The notes below the pieces were generated by a model. The model searched no databases and was not told the origin of the DNA. It saw only the letters and a list, made by a program, of their open reading frames with translations. This document shows positions 1 through 8,300 of a stretch of 64,000 nucleotides of DNA, piece after piece; position 1 is the stretch's first letter, and each line of letters starts with the position of its first letter. This DNA is from an uncultured Christensenella sp. (lineage in GTDB: Bacteria > Bacillota > Clostridia > Christensenellales > CAG-917), in assembly GCA_910578325.1 (NCBI GenBank), contig CAJTQT010000005.1, forward strand, positions 58,363 to 122,362, read 5' to 3'. The position numbers and the translations under genes were made by a program.

Positions 1-919
1 ACATAAAACTGCTCGCTGTTGTTGGAGCGTAGACTAAAAAATTATTGCGCGCATTTTGCAATGCCTTTGAGTCAGGATTCCTCTTCGTAAGGTACTCACA
101 TTTGCGCTCCTCTGAGATTCCTAAACTATCAAACATATCGATTAGTGTAGACATATTAAAGGTTTCTTCAGTGATCAGATTTTCAGATATAGACGTCTCT
201 GCTCTGGAGTCTTCAAGGAGACAATACACTAAACTCAGAAGCCCCTGCCTGCTACCTTCTTCCCAGATCCGATCATTCGGGCTTCCGGACGGCGGCGAAA
301 TCATTCGGATGAAGGACGAGATTTTTCTTTCGACGTCATCAAGCATAATCTTTCGGAGTTTTTTTATGTTGCGATCTAACGTACGCTGATCTTGATACAC
401 AACGCCTTGAAAGCGATTTCTGGGTCCGTCTTCGGTTTCAACAATTTCAACTTCTTCTTCAAGATTATACGCGCGATGATATGACCGGTATATATCGGTC
501 ATTGGATTATAACAATCAGATTCTTGCAGGTCTCGAGTATTTATGGTAATATCACGATATCCTTTGTTTTTAAGTTTGCCCTCACAACTCTTCTTGATTT
601 CGCCCTTGCAATCTGGGGCAAATATATTTTTTTCCTGTTCGATATCTGAGTTGACTTGCGGGATGAAGCATTGCGTTGTCTTGCCCACGCCGGTCCCCGC
701 CACGACCAAACAATGGCAATCATTCGGGGTGTATAGTTGACGCAACTTTCCGTTGTAATAAAAATTCGCGATCAAGACTCCTAGTCTTTGTTTAGGACTC
801 AATTCGACGTAATAGACGGAAGGCATTTTTGTCAATTCAAAAAATTTTTTTTCATAGTATGAAAGCAATTTTGTATTCTCATACTGTTTAGTAAGGCTTT
901 CAAGCATATTTGTTGTCAT
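1..919 (-). CDS. TraG/VirD4-like type IV coupling ATPase (partial, runs off the window)
   Basis: The open frame runs from an ATG at 919 (AGGAT ribosome site just upstream) to the window edge, giving 306 residues without the C-terminus. A Walker A motif, GTGVGKTT, lies at residues 75-82. It is followed by DCKGE near 103 and SDCYNPM near 134-140, which match the DPKGE and CYNP signatures of TraG/VirD4 coupling proteins. Such proteins are inner-membrane ATPases that feed DNA or protein into type IV secretion channels. No clear N-terminal membrane segment is visible, so this may be a soluble or TcpA-like relative. It starts 3 bp after the 257-residue gene and is surely cotranscribed with it. The Walker B motif would lie beyond the window. 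I saw no other conjugation gene nearby, so a role other than classical conjugation is open. Family call fairly sure; function inferred. Confidence 0.75.
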   Translation of the reverse strand, partial: MTTNMLESLTKQYENTKLLSYYEKKFFELTKMPSVYYVELSPKQRLGVLIANFYYNGKLRQLYTPNDCHCLVVAGTGVGKTTQCFIPQVNSDIEQEKNIFAPDCKGEIKKSCEGKLKNKGYRDITINTRDLQESDCYNPMTDIYRSYHRAYNLEEEVEIVETEDGPRNRFQGVVYQDQRTLDRNIKKLRKIMLDDVERKISSFIRMISPPSGSPNDRIWEEGSRQGLLSLVYCLLEDSRAETSISENLITEETFNMSTLIDMFDSLGISEERKCEYLTKRNPDSKALQNARNNFLVYAPTTASSFM

Positions 920-922
920 ACA

Positions 923-1696
923 TTATCCTCCGAATCCTAATTTTCCAACTTTGGTAAACTCGGTTGAGAACATCTCACAGCGCACCGTCTTTTGTTCTTC
1001 TAATTTGAGCAGCGATTCAATATCGTTATCAATTGTGTCTTCAGTGCCTTTATAATGGCGCTTTAATGCAGTATAGACGTCTTCGTCGCCTATGTACCTG
1101 TTTTTAACAAGAGTGTAAAGTCTGCTCAAATAGGTCTCTTTATTCTTTCTGTCAAAGTATAATGCAAAAATGTACCCATCGATATCTATCCACTCGTTCA
1201 AGCGCGATAGCAGCGCCTCTTCTTTCTGCTTATTATGTTTAAGGACGATCTCCTCTGACATCAGAAAGAACACCATATTCATTGCAAGTACAACGCCCTG
1301 GCCTGCTTGTACCATCAGGTTATTAAGCCTGTCGGAACGCAGTTCCAACTGCGACGACTCGGCAACAATCCCTGCTCCCACGCAATCGGATATCGCCGCG
1401 CTTTTTACTAAAAGCAATTCCAGTTCTTTTTGTTGCAAAGGCATAGGCAAATTATTCTCTGTGAGATATTGCACTATACGCTGTGTCTGCGCGCACTGCT
1501 GTGCAGTGGATACATCCCGCAGATTTTCGCAGACCTCATACAGTTCATCTGCTTCTTTTTTATCCACAGTATATACTTCTCCGAGTTTTTTAAATGCGCA
1601 CTGCCTTTGCGCATCGGTCATAAGGTCTTCCAAAATGGCATTCATCCTAAAGTATTGCCTCAAGAATTTTTCTGTCAGTATATCGACATCTTTCAT
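923..1696 (-). CDS. Unknown helical protein upstream of the coupling ATPase
   Basis: This 257-residue protein is not recognised. The start at 1696 is chosen because AAGGAG lies about 8 bp upstream; an ATG further out (1744) lies over the promoter. It is acidic and helix-rich, with a moderately hydrophobic stretch around residues 125-150 (VVLAMNMVFFLM) that could be one membrane helix or a buried helix. It is the first gene of a two-gene unit with the VirD4-like ATPase, 3 bp apart, transcribed from the conserved promoter module at 1730-1774. The tight coupling suggests it is a partner or adaptor of that ATPase, which is inference only. Confidence 0.7.
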   Translation of the reverse strand: MKDVDILTEKFLRQYFRMNAILEDLMTDAQRQCAFKKLGEVYTVDKKEADELYEVCENLRDVSTAQQCAQTQRIVQYLTENNLPMPLQQKELELLLVKSAAISDCVGAGIVAESSQLELRSDRLNNLMVQAGQGVVLAMNMVFFLMSEEIVLKHNKQKEEALLSRLNEWIDIDGYIFALYFDRKNKETYLSRLYTLVKNRYIGDEDVYTALKRHYKGTEDTIDNDIESLLKLEEQKTVRCEMFSTEFTKVGKLGFGG

Positions 1697-1729
1697 TTTT
1701 ATGCTTCTCCTTTTTTTATTGATGGTACT

Positions 1730-1774
1730 ATGATATAACATCAATCCGCAGTTACTGAATTACGGTTCTTTTTT
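1730..1774 (-). promoter_or_regulatory. Island promoter module, copy 1
   Basis: Read on the minus strand: A-tract, GAACCGTAA (1760-1768), 24 bp, then TATCAT (1730-1735) as the -10 box. GCGGA lies 10 bp after GAACCGTAA. No -35 consensus is present. It precedes the start at 1696 with a predicted leader of about 27 nt. Confidence 0.7.
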
Positions 1775-1834
1775 ATAATTCTGTCGGCATCGATTCAAAA
1801 ATGCAACGGCTAAGAACTACGAAAAAAGAACCGT
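1762..1834. repeat. Inverted pair of the ACGGTTCTTTTTT motif
   Basis: ACGGTTCTTTTTT at 1762-1774 is matched by its exact 13-bp inverse at 1822-1834, with 47 bp between. The right copy lies just after the stop codon of the InlB-repeat gene, the left copy is part of promoter module 1. It could form a terminator-like hairpin for the upstream gene, or hold two regulator sites facing each other. Confidence 0.6.
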
Positions 1835-1840
1835 TTGACG

Positions 1841-4297
1841 CTATCTGATAGTTATCGGCGGGTATGTCCTACCATCTTGCCCTTTAGTGCCGTAAAAGTA
1901 ACCAAACCAGGTTCCTCGCTTGCCCGCCGAACCGCCCGATCCTGCATCATCTTGTACGAAACTTACCTTCGTATTGACAATCGCATAATCTGAGCAAATC
2001 ATAGAGGAGAGCGAATCGCCGCCCCTCGCCCCGTTTGCCAAAAAATTGAGCCACATTCGGCTACGGTCATAGTCGACACCCCCTCGGCCACCCGCGCCCC
2101 CACTTCCTGATTTTAAAGTCAGGTGCGAACCGGATTCGCCCCCCTCGAAGATTACCCTCCCGCACTCAAGAGCGGGTTTTCCGTCACCCCCCTTCTGTCC
2201 GTCTTTATTTGCCACGGTCATACCTCCGTCAACACCGTTTTTACCGGGAGATCCGTTGCCACCTTCGATATAACCCGCGCCGTTAGTTATCACTGTCATA
2301 CGGTAGGAAAAGTTTTGGCACTCGATTGCTGTTTTATCATTCGGGGCTTTGATGCCGACGTTTATAAGTATCAAAGTCAAATCACGGGCTCTTTCGGATA
2401 TGTAAATCGATATATTTTTCATCGGCTCGTTGGTTCCGTCATAATTGCCGTATATATACGCCTTATCTATGCCGCTATCGATGCGGTATTCAGTGTGTGG
2501 CATAAGATTGACGGTAAGCACCTTTATCCAGACCGCATACAAAACGATATCTTTATCAAAGTCATAGACACCGATTTCAGGCACGGAATAGCTTTCCTTT
2601 GTCTGCCATTCAATAAATTCGTAGCCGATTCTGAGAGGTTTAACAAGCCTGTATGCGCTTCCGTATTCGACTTCAAACTGCTCTGTAATCTTGTTCTCCG
2701 ATACGCAGGTAAGCGTATATGTATTTACCGTGTATTCTGCCGTAATGCTTATATCTGCAGTCATTGAATATACGTCCGCAATGACGAACTCTTCATCTCC
2801 GACAACAAAGCGGTCAAAAGTATATCCTCTACGTTGCGGCATATTTATGACATAGAAATCCCCGTATTTTACGTGTTTGAAATACGCGCTGTCGCCGTTG
2901 GCGGGGTTCACGGTAATTGTATACGTTTTCGGCGTCCATAAGGCTTTTAGCGATACGTTGCCGTAACGCAAAGCGGATATCGTTTCTACTGCTTCATTTT
3001 TACCGTTCAGATACCAACCGCCAAACGTATAACCTTGACGCGAGGCAGGTTTAAGCCGAACAATCCCGTCGTCTGCGGTATAAGAGGTCGGATTCAATGC
3101 ATTGTTTTTCCCGCCGTTGCAATCGTAACTCACGGTATATTCAATGGGGATATATTCGGCACGAACGGTTATGTTGCCATACTGCTCTTTGATTACAGAC
3201 ACTTCTTCGCCCTGATCGTTGAACCAGCCTTTGAACAAATATCCTCGTTTACTCGGAATCGGCAATTCCACTACGTCTTCAATGGTATAGGTTTTTATCG
3301 GAGTTGATTCAAACACACCGCCGTCCGTCTGATAATCGATGCTATATGCAACCGGTGCCCATATGGCAGAGATAATGACGTCGTCCATAACGGTAGGCGA
3401 AAAGTAATCCACAGGCTTGCCGTTGACAGTCCAGCCCGCAAGTTCATAGCCTGTGCGACTCACTTCCGATCGGTCAGGCAGTGGCATATCAGTCAAAATA
3501 GTGTAATCATTCAGTCCTATTTCCGAAAGCCATTCTCCTCCGCACAAATCCCATGTGATTTCCCATCCGTCTAAGAAGTAGCGAGGATAAAGAAGCAAGG
3601 GCGTATCGGCGGCGTAATCGAGAAAGTTTCCCGAAAAAGGCTGTTTAAAAGCGCTGTCGATGTAATAACCGTCAAATACATAGCCTTCAAGTCTTTGCGG
3701 TTCGGGCAATATTTCAGGGCTGTCTTCAACCGTAAACTCAATGGATGCAGACACCGCCTCCCCGCCGGAAGTTGCTATATTAGCAGTGTAGATATGCGGC
3801 TTATAACAGACTCGCAAGCACATTGCGTCATAGTCTGACAACGACCTGTCGGATATTGGTTCAAATGACTGCCCTTCGGAATCAAAAACAATTTGACCGC
3901 TTACGTCATCCACAATTTCAACAACGTCATAACCCATCTTTTGGGGGACGTTCAGCGTGACGTAATGATTATATTTAACGGCATCTATCTCGACATATTC
4001 TTGTCCGTCGGCAAAGAATACGACATCCTTTGCGCCGTAGAATATTCCTGCTACGTCGAGATAGATCCCTATGCCCACTAACGCCAAAATAACCGAAAGG
4101 CAAACAATAGATGCTACAACAGTTTTCCGACGAGCACGTTTTCGCGCATTCTTCCTTAGCAGCAACATTTCCGCATCGGAATGCGCTTCCGAGAAGGTTT
4201 GGAAAAATATCTTAAGATTCTTCCAACTCCCTTTGCCTTTGTTGTTTGAAAAATCATCGAGTATTTTTTTTCTCATAACATAGTATTGCTCTTTCAT
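1841..4297 (-). CDS. Single-pass membrane protein with InlB-type repeats and glycine-rich tail
   Basis: 818 residues from the ATG at 4297, which has an AGAGGTG site; an earlier GTG at 4327 has none. The N-terminus (about 58 residues) is basic and cytosolic. One membrane helix follows at about 59-80. There is no signal peptidase motif, so the long C-terminal part is probably outside. Residues 190-600 hold about five Listeria-Bacteroides (InlB B) repeats, each with a Y-x-GY-x-F-x-GW pattern. The last 140 residues are glycine-rich. It is the last gene of a four-gene unit with two AAA ATPases and a coiled-coil protein; the spacing is about 30 bp to the Vps4-like gene. A membrane anchor for the ATPases or a surface adhesin are both possible. 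Confidence 0.8.
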   Translation of the reverse strand: MKEQYYVMRKKILDDFSNNKGKGSWKNLKIFFQTFSEAHSDAEMLLLRKNARKRARRKTVVASIVCLSVILALVGIGIYLDVAGIFYGAKDVVFFADGQEYVEIDAVKYNHYVTLNVPQKMGYDVVEIVDDVSGQIVFDSEGQSFEPISDRSLSDYDAMCLRVCYKPHIYTANIATSGGEAVSASIEFTVEDSPEILPEPQRLEGYVFDGYYIDSAFKQPFSGNFLDYAADTPLLLYPRYFLDGWEITWDLCGGEWLSEIGLNDYTILTDMPLPDRSEVSRTGYELAGWTVNGKPVDYFSPTVMDDVIISAIWAPVAYSIDYQTDGGVFESTPIKTYTIEDVVELPIPSKRGYLFKGWFNDQGEEVSVIKEQYGNITVRAEYIPIEYTVSYDCNGGKNNALNPTSYTADDGIVRLKPASRQGYTFGGWYLNGKNEAVETISALRYGNVSLKALWTPKTYTITVNPANGDSAYFKHVKYGDFYVINMPQRRGYTFDRFVVGDEEFVIADVYSMTADISITAEYTVNTYTLTCVSENKITEQFEVEYGSAYRLVKPLRIGYEFIEWQTKESYSVPEIGVYDFDKDIVLYAVWIKVLTVNLMPHTEYRIDSGIDKAYIYGNYDGTNEPMKNISIYISERARDLTLILINVGIKAPNDKTAIECQNFSYRMTVITNGAGYIEGGNGSPGKNGVDGGMTVANKDGQKGGDGKPALECGRVIFEGGESGSHLTLKSGSGGAGGRGGVDYDRSRMWLNFLANGARGGDSLSSMICSDYAIVNTKVSFVQDDAGSGGSAGKRGTWFGYFYGTKGQDGRTYPPITIR

Positions 4298-4323
4298 AAT
4301 ACACCTCTTACATTTACAGATCG

Positions 4324-5379
4324 TCACAGTATTGCAAAAATAGATTTTGTCGCATTCTTATGCTCTTCAACTGACTTGATCAAGTCGTCCATAGTCACTA
4401 TACAATCGGAGACATCGGCGCCTTGCTCTTTTTTGCGAGCGGCGGCAAGCCATTGAGAATTCAGTACGTTATCACATACGGCTCGTATATCGCGACCGTT
4501 AAAATCTTCCGTAATATCGCCCAGCGCTTCAAAGTCGATGTTCTCGGCAATAGCAAGCCCGCTTAAAGATTTTTCGAATATTTTTGAACGGTCTTCCTTA
4601 TTCGGCAGTCCGACATAGACTTTGGCTGTCGCTCGTGAGAGTATCGCGATATCGATGATGTTCGGGTTATTACACGACAGCAGTATGGTCACGTTTTCAC
4701 GCGCATTAAAGCCTTCTATTTGAGTTTTGAATTCGTTTACTACGCTTGTCTGATACAGTTCTTTATGCCCGCCTGCAAAGAGCGCGTCGGTATCGTCAAA
4801 ATAAAGGATTGTATGTCGCTGATTCTTCGACGCTTTTGCGAATAGCGACGCCACATTCTTCTCGGATTCTCCTACGTATGACGAGAGGAGATCCGACGCC
4901 TTGACCGTTATCATATCTGCGTTTATCTCATTTGAAATGGCTTTCGCTAACGTAGTTTTCCCCGTACCCGGCGGACCGTATAATATGACGAACGAATTTG
5001 GCGTATGTTTTGAATATTTTGCCGCAAGTTCGGGGTGCTGGATAGGACAAAGCGCCATTAAGATTTGTTCTTTCGCCTCGTCCTGACCTATGATGTCGTC
5101 AAAAGTCACGGCAAATTCCGATACGCTTTTTTGTTGCTTTGAATCCGACTTTTTCGAGGCTTCGCTCATACTGCTTTGTAAACTCGCTTTGGCAAATTCG
5201 TATCTCTGACATTCTTCCGCATTAGAAGCGTGCTCGATGAGATAGTTCGCGCTTTGAATAGCCGACTTCATATACGCTTCGGCTCTGTTCTTATAGCCGC
5301 TTTTTGCGGCAGAGACCATAAGGTCTCTGCACTCCCGAAAATTGCGGCGGTGAGATTCAAGCAAAACACTGTTGCTCAT
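4324..5379 (-). CDS. Vps4/katanin-like AAA ATPase
   Basis: 351 residues with a strong GGAGG site. Residues 1-75 form a small helical domain reminiscent of MIT or TPR hairpins. A classical AAA module follows (residues 95-345): FDDIIGQ, Walker A GPPGTGKTT, pore-loop region ending SYVGESEKN, Walker B LYFDDTD, sensor 1 SCNN, and an arginine in LSRAT. The Walker B glutamate is replaced by Asp (DD instead of DE), which may slow hydrolysis. Proteins of this class remodel or disassemble protein complexes as hexamers. The gene lies 2 bp after the RuvB-like ATPase gene, so the two products probably work together. The exact substrate is unknown. Confidence 0.85.
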   Translation of the reverse strand: MSNSVLLESHRRNFRECRDLMVSAAKSGYKNRAEAYMKSAIQSANYLIEHASNAEECQRYEFAKASLQSSMSEASKKSDSKQQKSVSEFAVTFDDIIGQDEAKEQILMALCPIQHPELAAKYSKHTPNSFVILYGPPGTGKTTLAKAISNEINADMITVKASDLLSSYVGESEKNVASLFAKASKNQRHTILYFDDTDALFAGGHKELYQTSVVNEFKTQIEGFNARENVTILLSCNNPNIIDIAILSRATAKVYVGLPNKEDRSKIFEKSLSGLAIAENIDFEALGDITEDFNGRDIRAVCDNVLNSQWLAAARKKEQGADVSDCIVTMDDLIKSVEEHKNATKSIFAIL

Positions 5380-5381
5380 AA

Positions 5382-6698
5382 TTATTCCTCCTCGATATCG
5401 TCCATACGGCTTACGAATGCATATCCCTTTTCGGTCAATGCTCTTCCTTTTCCCGTGATATTTATCAAACCTTGTTTTATCAGTATGGGCTCTATAACCT
5501 GCTCTATCTCGGCAACAGAATTCTCCGCCAGTGCAAACGTCATAGACGCAGAAGACGCCACCCTGCGCTCTGCGAGCGCTCGAAGGTAATTCCGATGTTC
5601 CTTGCTGAGCCCGAATTCGTCTATCCCTCGGCGTTGAAATAACGACCTTGCATTGTCTACGGTGATCGAACGGTTCACTGTAGCCGCCTCTTCGACTATG
5701 ATATCGCGAGTGTAGTTAACCGCATATCTTGCTATCCCGTGACATCTTGAGGCGATATACTTTGCTACGTCATCGGCAAGACGAACATCTCTTTCTCGGG
5801 CGGTTTGAATACAGATTTGGGCAAGTTCGTCGAGGTTATATTGCTTTAATCGAATCTGCAAGCATCGGTTCGAAAACGCGTCGGGAAGATGCGAAGATAA
5901 GTTGGTCGCAAAGATAAAGCACAGATCCTTATCGGTGGAATTATTCAATAACGTCAACATTCTGGCAACTGCGGCGTCACCCACAGAATGAGTCTCATCG
6001 ACAAAGATCACCGAGCATTTGTCAACCTTATCGATAAGCGCGTCTACGTCCTCGGCTGTTTTGAGCGCACTGCCTACCAGCGAATATACGGTTCTTCCTA
6101 TAAGTTTTGCGATACGGGTTGCCAGTTCCGTTTTCCCGCATCCGCTTTGTCCAACGAGTAAAATAGGTCTGAACGAGTCGCCGCGGACACGGGTTCCGTT
6201 GATTTGCAAAAGCAAGGTTTCGATCGCGCTCTTATTGCCGACGAAGCCTTTAAACGCGTTCTTATCCTCGCCATTTGAATACTGTACTGTGTAAACGGGA
6301 ACAGAAGAAGATGGCGAACGCACAGAATTAGCGGCAGGGTTCCAGATTGACCTGTCGGACACGCCGTAATCCGCAGGTTTGCAATCCGCAACTTTGGCTT
6401 TCCCGGACTCGGCGGCGCGCTCTTCGCGCCGCCTAAGATTTTCAACAGGAACCTTGAACAGCAGTTTGGACACTGCCTCTCTAATCTCATCCGTCACTAT
6501 GCGCTTTCCGTCGGTATTGCGTGGCAGACTTGCTTTTGCATCTATAACGACTTTAATTGCGCGGTCGAGTTCAGCGGAATTGAATCCGTTCCGTTCGTCC
6601 GAAAACTTTTGACAGGAGAACATTATGTCCAGCAATTCCGTTGCCGTCAAATAATCGGCAAGCAACTTGCTTTTCAGATTAACTATACGGTTGTTCAT
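5382..6698 (-). CDS. RuvB-like AAA+ ATPase with extra N-terminal domain
   Basis: 438 residues with an SD (GAGGTG). Residues 145-320 are an AAA+ core: FKGFVGN, Walker A VGQSGCGKT, Walker B VIFVDETH, sensor 1 FATN and SNR as arginine finger. The C-terminal part (about 320-430) matches the RuvB lid plus winged helix: HGIARYAVNYTRD, the RGIDEFGLS step and ILIKQGLI. True RuvB is about 330-350 residues and pairs with RuvA; here about 130 N-terminal residues are added, their first part resembling an AAA lid (ITDEI-like helices), and no ruvA or ruvC lies nearby. This is therefore a paralogue, perhaps a DNA-acting motor of the island. It is flanked closely by the coiled-coil and Vps4-like genes. Confidence 0.8.
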   Translation of the reverse strand: MNNRIVNLKSKLLADYLTATELLDIMFSCQKFSDERNGFNSAELDRAIKVVIDAKASLPRNTDGKRIVTDEIREAVSKLLFKVPVENLRRREERAAESGKAKVADCKPADYGVSDRSIWNPAANSVRSPSSSVPVYTVQYSNGEDKNAFKGFVGNKSAIETLLLQINGTRVRGDSFRPILLVGQSGCGKTELATRIAKLIGRTVYSLVGSALKTAEDVDALIDKVDKCSVIFVDETHSVGDAAVARMLTLLNNSTDKDLCFIFATNLSSHLPDAFSNRCLQIRLKQYNLDELAQICIQTARERDVRLADDVAKYIASRCHGIARYAVNYTRDIIVEEAATVNRSITVDNARSLFQRRGIDEFGLSKEHRNYLRALAERRVASSASMTFALAENSVAEIEQVIEPILIKQGLINITGKGRALTEKGYAFVSRMDDIEEE

Positions 6699-6714
6699 AA
6701 TTCACCTCAAAACG

Positions 6715-7332
6715 TCAATCGTCTATTTCTGCTGCTTGTCGTCTTAACTTATATTGTTCATAAGCAATAGCGGCAGGACTGTCGGCTCCCACAGGCGAAA
6801 CTTCACCCTTATATGATTTGAGAATATCTTGACAATCCTTATTTCTTTTTTCAGACAGATGACGGCTGATAATTGCGTTTTCTTTGATTTTACGGACTTG
6901 TTTTTCAGACATATTACTCCTCTTGTCAGCCTTATTCTGAGAATAGGCGCCGTGCATAAAAATTCCGAATACCCGCTGGATAAGGTCATCTGTCTTTGCC
7001 CTGCTATCCCCCGTGATAATGGCCGCTCTGCCTTCGTTTATCATCTTTTTGTTGGCAATGTAGTTTTGATCTAATTGAGCAATCTGGGCAAGGCAATCTT
7101 CTACCGCGGCAGGATCGATGCTCTCATATTCGTATGCTGTGCGGAACAACTGTTCGCGCTGTTCGGAATGGAGCCCGTTGAGCATCGATTCTATTTTGTC
7201 AAGTTCTGCCAAATTTCGCTTGCTCTGTTGTTCAAGTTCCGCTCGCGCCTGTTCAGCCTTTTGCTCGGCAGCCAGTTGTTTCAACTCGTTACGAGTGTTT
7301 TTTTGAAGGTCTCGATTATGATATTTTTTCAT
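6715..7332 (-). CDS. Coiled-coil protein, first gene of the AAA ATPase unit
   Basis: 205 residues, starting after AAGGAGAG. The first 60 residues are a charged coiled coil rich in Lys, Gln and Glu; the middle and C-terminal parts are helical. No family recognised. It is the first gene of the unit 7332 to 1841 and lies 16 bp upstream of the RuvB-like gene. Two promoter modules in tandem precede it. An adaptor or scaffold for the two ATPases is plausible but unproven. Confidence 0.7.
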   Translation of the reverse strand: MKKYHNRDLQKNTRNELKQLAAEQKAEQARAELEQQSKRNLAELDKIESMLNGLHSEQREQLFRTAYEYESIDPAAVEDCLAQIAQLDQNYIANKKMINEGRAAIITGDSRAKTDDLIQRVFGIFMHGAYSQNKADKRSNMSEKQVRKIKENAIISRHLSEKRNKDCQDILKSYKGEVSPVGADSPAAIAYEQYKLRRQAAEIDD

Positions 7333-7405
7333 AATGCATTACTCTCCTTAAAATTTTTTATATCCGGTCGCGGCATATTTCTATGTCCCGACTTAGATTA
7401 TCTGC

Positions 7406-7449
7406 ATTGTCTCACGATTATCTGCGAATCTTACTTTACGGTTCTTTTT
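7406..7449 (-). promoter_or_regulatory. Island promoter module, copy 2 (proximal, tandem)
   Basis: GAACCGTAA at 7436-7444 on the minus strand, GCAGA box, and a weak -10, GACAAT, at 7406-7411 with the same 24-bp spacing. It lies closest to the start at 7332 (leader about 67 nt). Confidence 0.6.
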
Positions 7450-7494
7450 ATTTGCGAACGCCGCAAATTCTTCGCCGTGTTCCAGATTGATTGC

Positions 7495-7539
7495 ATTATA
7501 CAACTGCTATCCGCGAATAAAGATTTACGGTTCTTTTTT
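7495..7539 (-). promoter_or_regulatory. Island promoter module, copy 3 (distal, tandem)
   Basis: GAACCGTAA at 7525-7533, GCGGATA box, and a perfect -10, TATAAT, at 7495-7500, again 24 bp apart. It is 89 bp upstream of copy 2 and would give a leader of about 156 nt for the ATPase unit. Confidence 0.7.
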
Positions 7540-7605
7540 ATAAATCTTGTTAGTTTTGACGTTTCAATACTGTAAATTTTCATAGAAAAACCTTGAAAAT
7601 AGCGA

Positions 7606-7638
7606 AGAAAAACGGACCGATTGAATTTCGGTCCGTTT
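7606..7638 (-). terminator. Rho-independent terminator after the 147-residue gene
   Basis: Stem ACGGACCGA with its complement CGGTCCGT around a short loop; on the minus strand it is followed by a run of T. Confidence 0.75.
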
Positions 7639-7644
7639 GAAAAA

Positions 7645-8088
7645 CTATATCATAAAAGCCCAAAACGAATGTTTACCTAATCTTTCATATAAGTCATTTA
7701 CAACCTCTCCTAATCTCAATTTGTCTAGCGGAGATAGCACGTCTTGAAAATACTTCCATAATAACTTAAACGTTATCATTTCCTTGTCATAGTCAAAAAA
7801 ACTCTCCATCAATCTCACAACTGTATCTTCATTTACACCCAACAACTCAAAAACAATTTGCCAGTACAACTCAAATTCGCCATTGTCATAGATCTTATAT
7901 CCCTTTTTAATCATATTTTGTTCAAATTCTGCCGCCACAATGAAAATCTCGTTGATATAATAATACTCTTCATCGAGTATAATATCCAGAAGGTCCTCGG
8001 CAAATTTTTCGATTTCATCCTGCGGGATATCTTCTTTCCCATAAGTGCGATTCACAATTTCAATCACGTCGTTAAGTTTTACTTTCAT
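7645..8088 (-). CDS. Small acidic island protein, paralogue A
   Basis: 147 residues from the ATG at 8088 (AAGGAG 8 bp upstream; an outer ATG at 8136 would overlap the -10 box). It is acidic and helical, family not recognised. It is clearly related to the next gene (8301-8726): both share the order I-N/D-V, IPQ-EI-KFAE-LLDIILD, an EFE-M-G motif, and a C-terminal LRL/LKI stretch. It has its own promoter module (8137-8180) and terminator, so it is a single-gene unit. The shared promoter ties it to the AAA/VirD4 genes. It could be an immunity-like, regulatory or effector protein. Confidence 0.75.
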   Translation of the reverse strand: MKVKLNDVIEIVNRTYGKEDIPQDEIEKFAEDLLDIILDEEYYYINEIFIVAAEFEQNMIKKGYKIYDNGEFELYWQIVFELLGVNEDTVVRLMESFFDYDKEMITFKLLWKYFQDVLSPLDKLRLGEVVNDLYERLGKHSFWAFMI

Positions 8089-8136
8089 AACACTGCTCCT
8101 TGAGTATAATCGGTTTCGCAATTCAACCGTAGTCAC

Positions 8137-8180
8137 ATAATAGCACCTATTTCCGCAAATCCGGGTTTACGGTTCTTTTT
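8137..8180 (-). promoter_or_regulatory. Island promoter module, copy 4
   Basis: GAACCGTAA at 8167-8175, GCGGAAA box, -10 TATTAT at 8137-8142, spacing 24 bp. It drives the gene starting at 8088. Confidence 0.7.
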
Positions 8181-8216
8181 ATTAACTACAGGTAACACCG
8201 TATTGAATTTATTGTT

Positions 8217-8253
8217 GTAAAAAAAACGACCTGACTCAAAATCAGGTCGTCTG
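8217..8253 (-). terminator. Rho-independent terminator after the 141-residue gene
   Basis: Perfect stem ACGACCTGA / TCAGGTCGT at 8226-8250, followed on the minus strand by eight T. Confidence 0.85.
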
Positions 8254-8300
8254 AAAAATAAATAAGTAATCTGTTTGTACTTTATAAAATTATTTAAATA

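Noticed and set aside
1730..1774. Sigma-54 promoter
   Set aside because: The GCGGA box and -10 region do not give GG-N10-GC spacing, and the -10 boxes fit TATNAT.
5382..6698. Housekeeping Holliday junction helicase ruvB
   Set aside because: Extra N-terminal domain, no ruvA or ruvC nearby and location in an accessory island with a private promoter argue for a paralogue.
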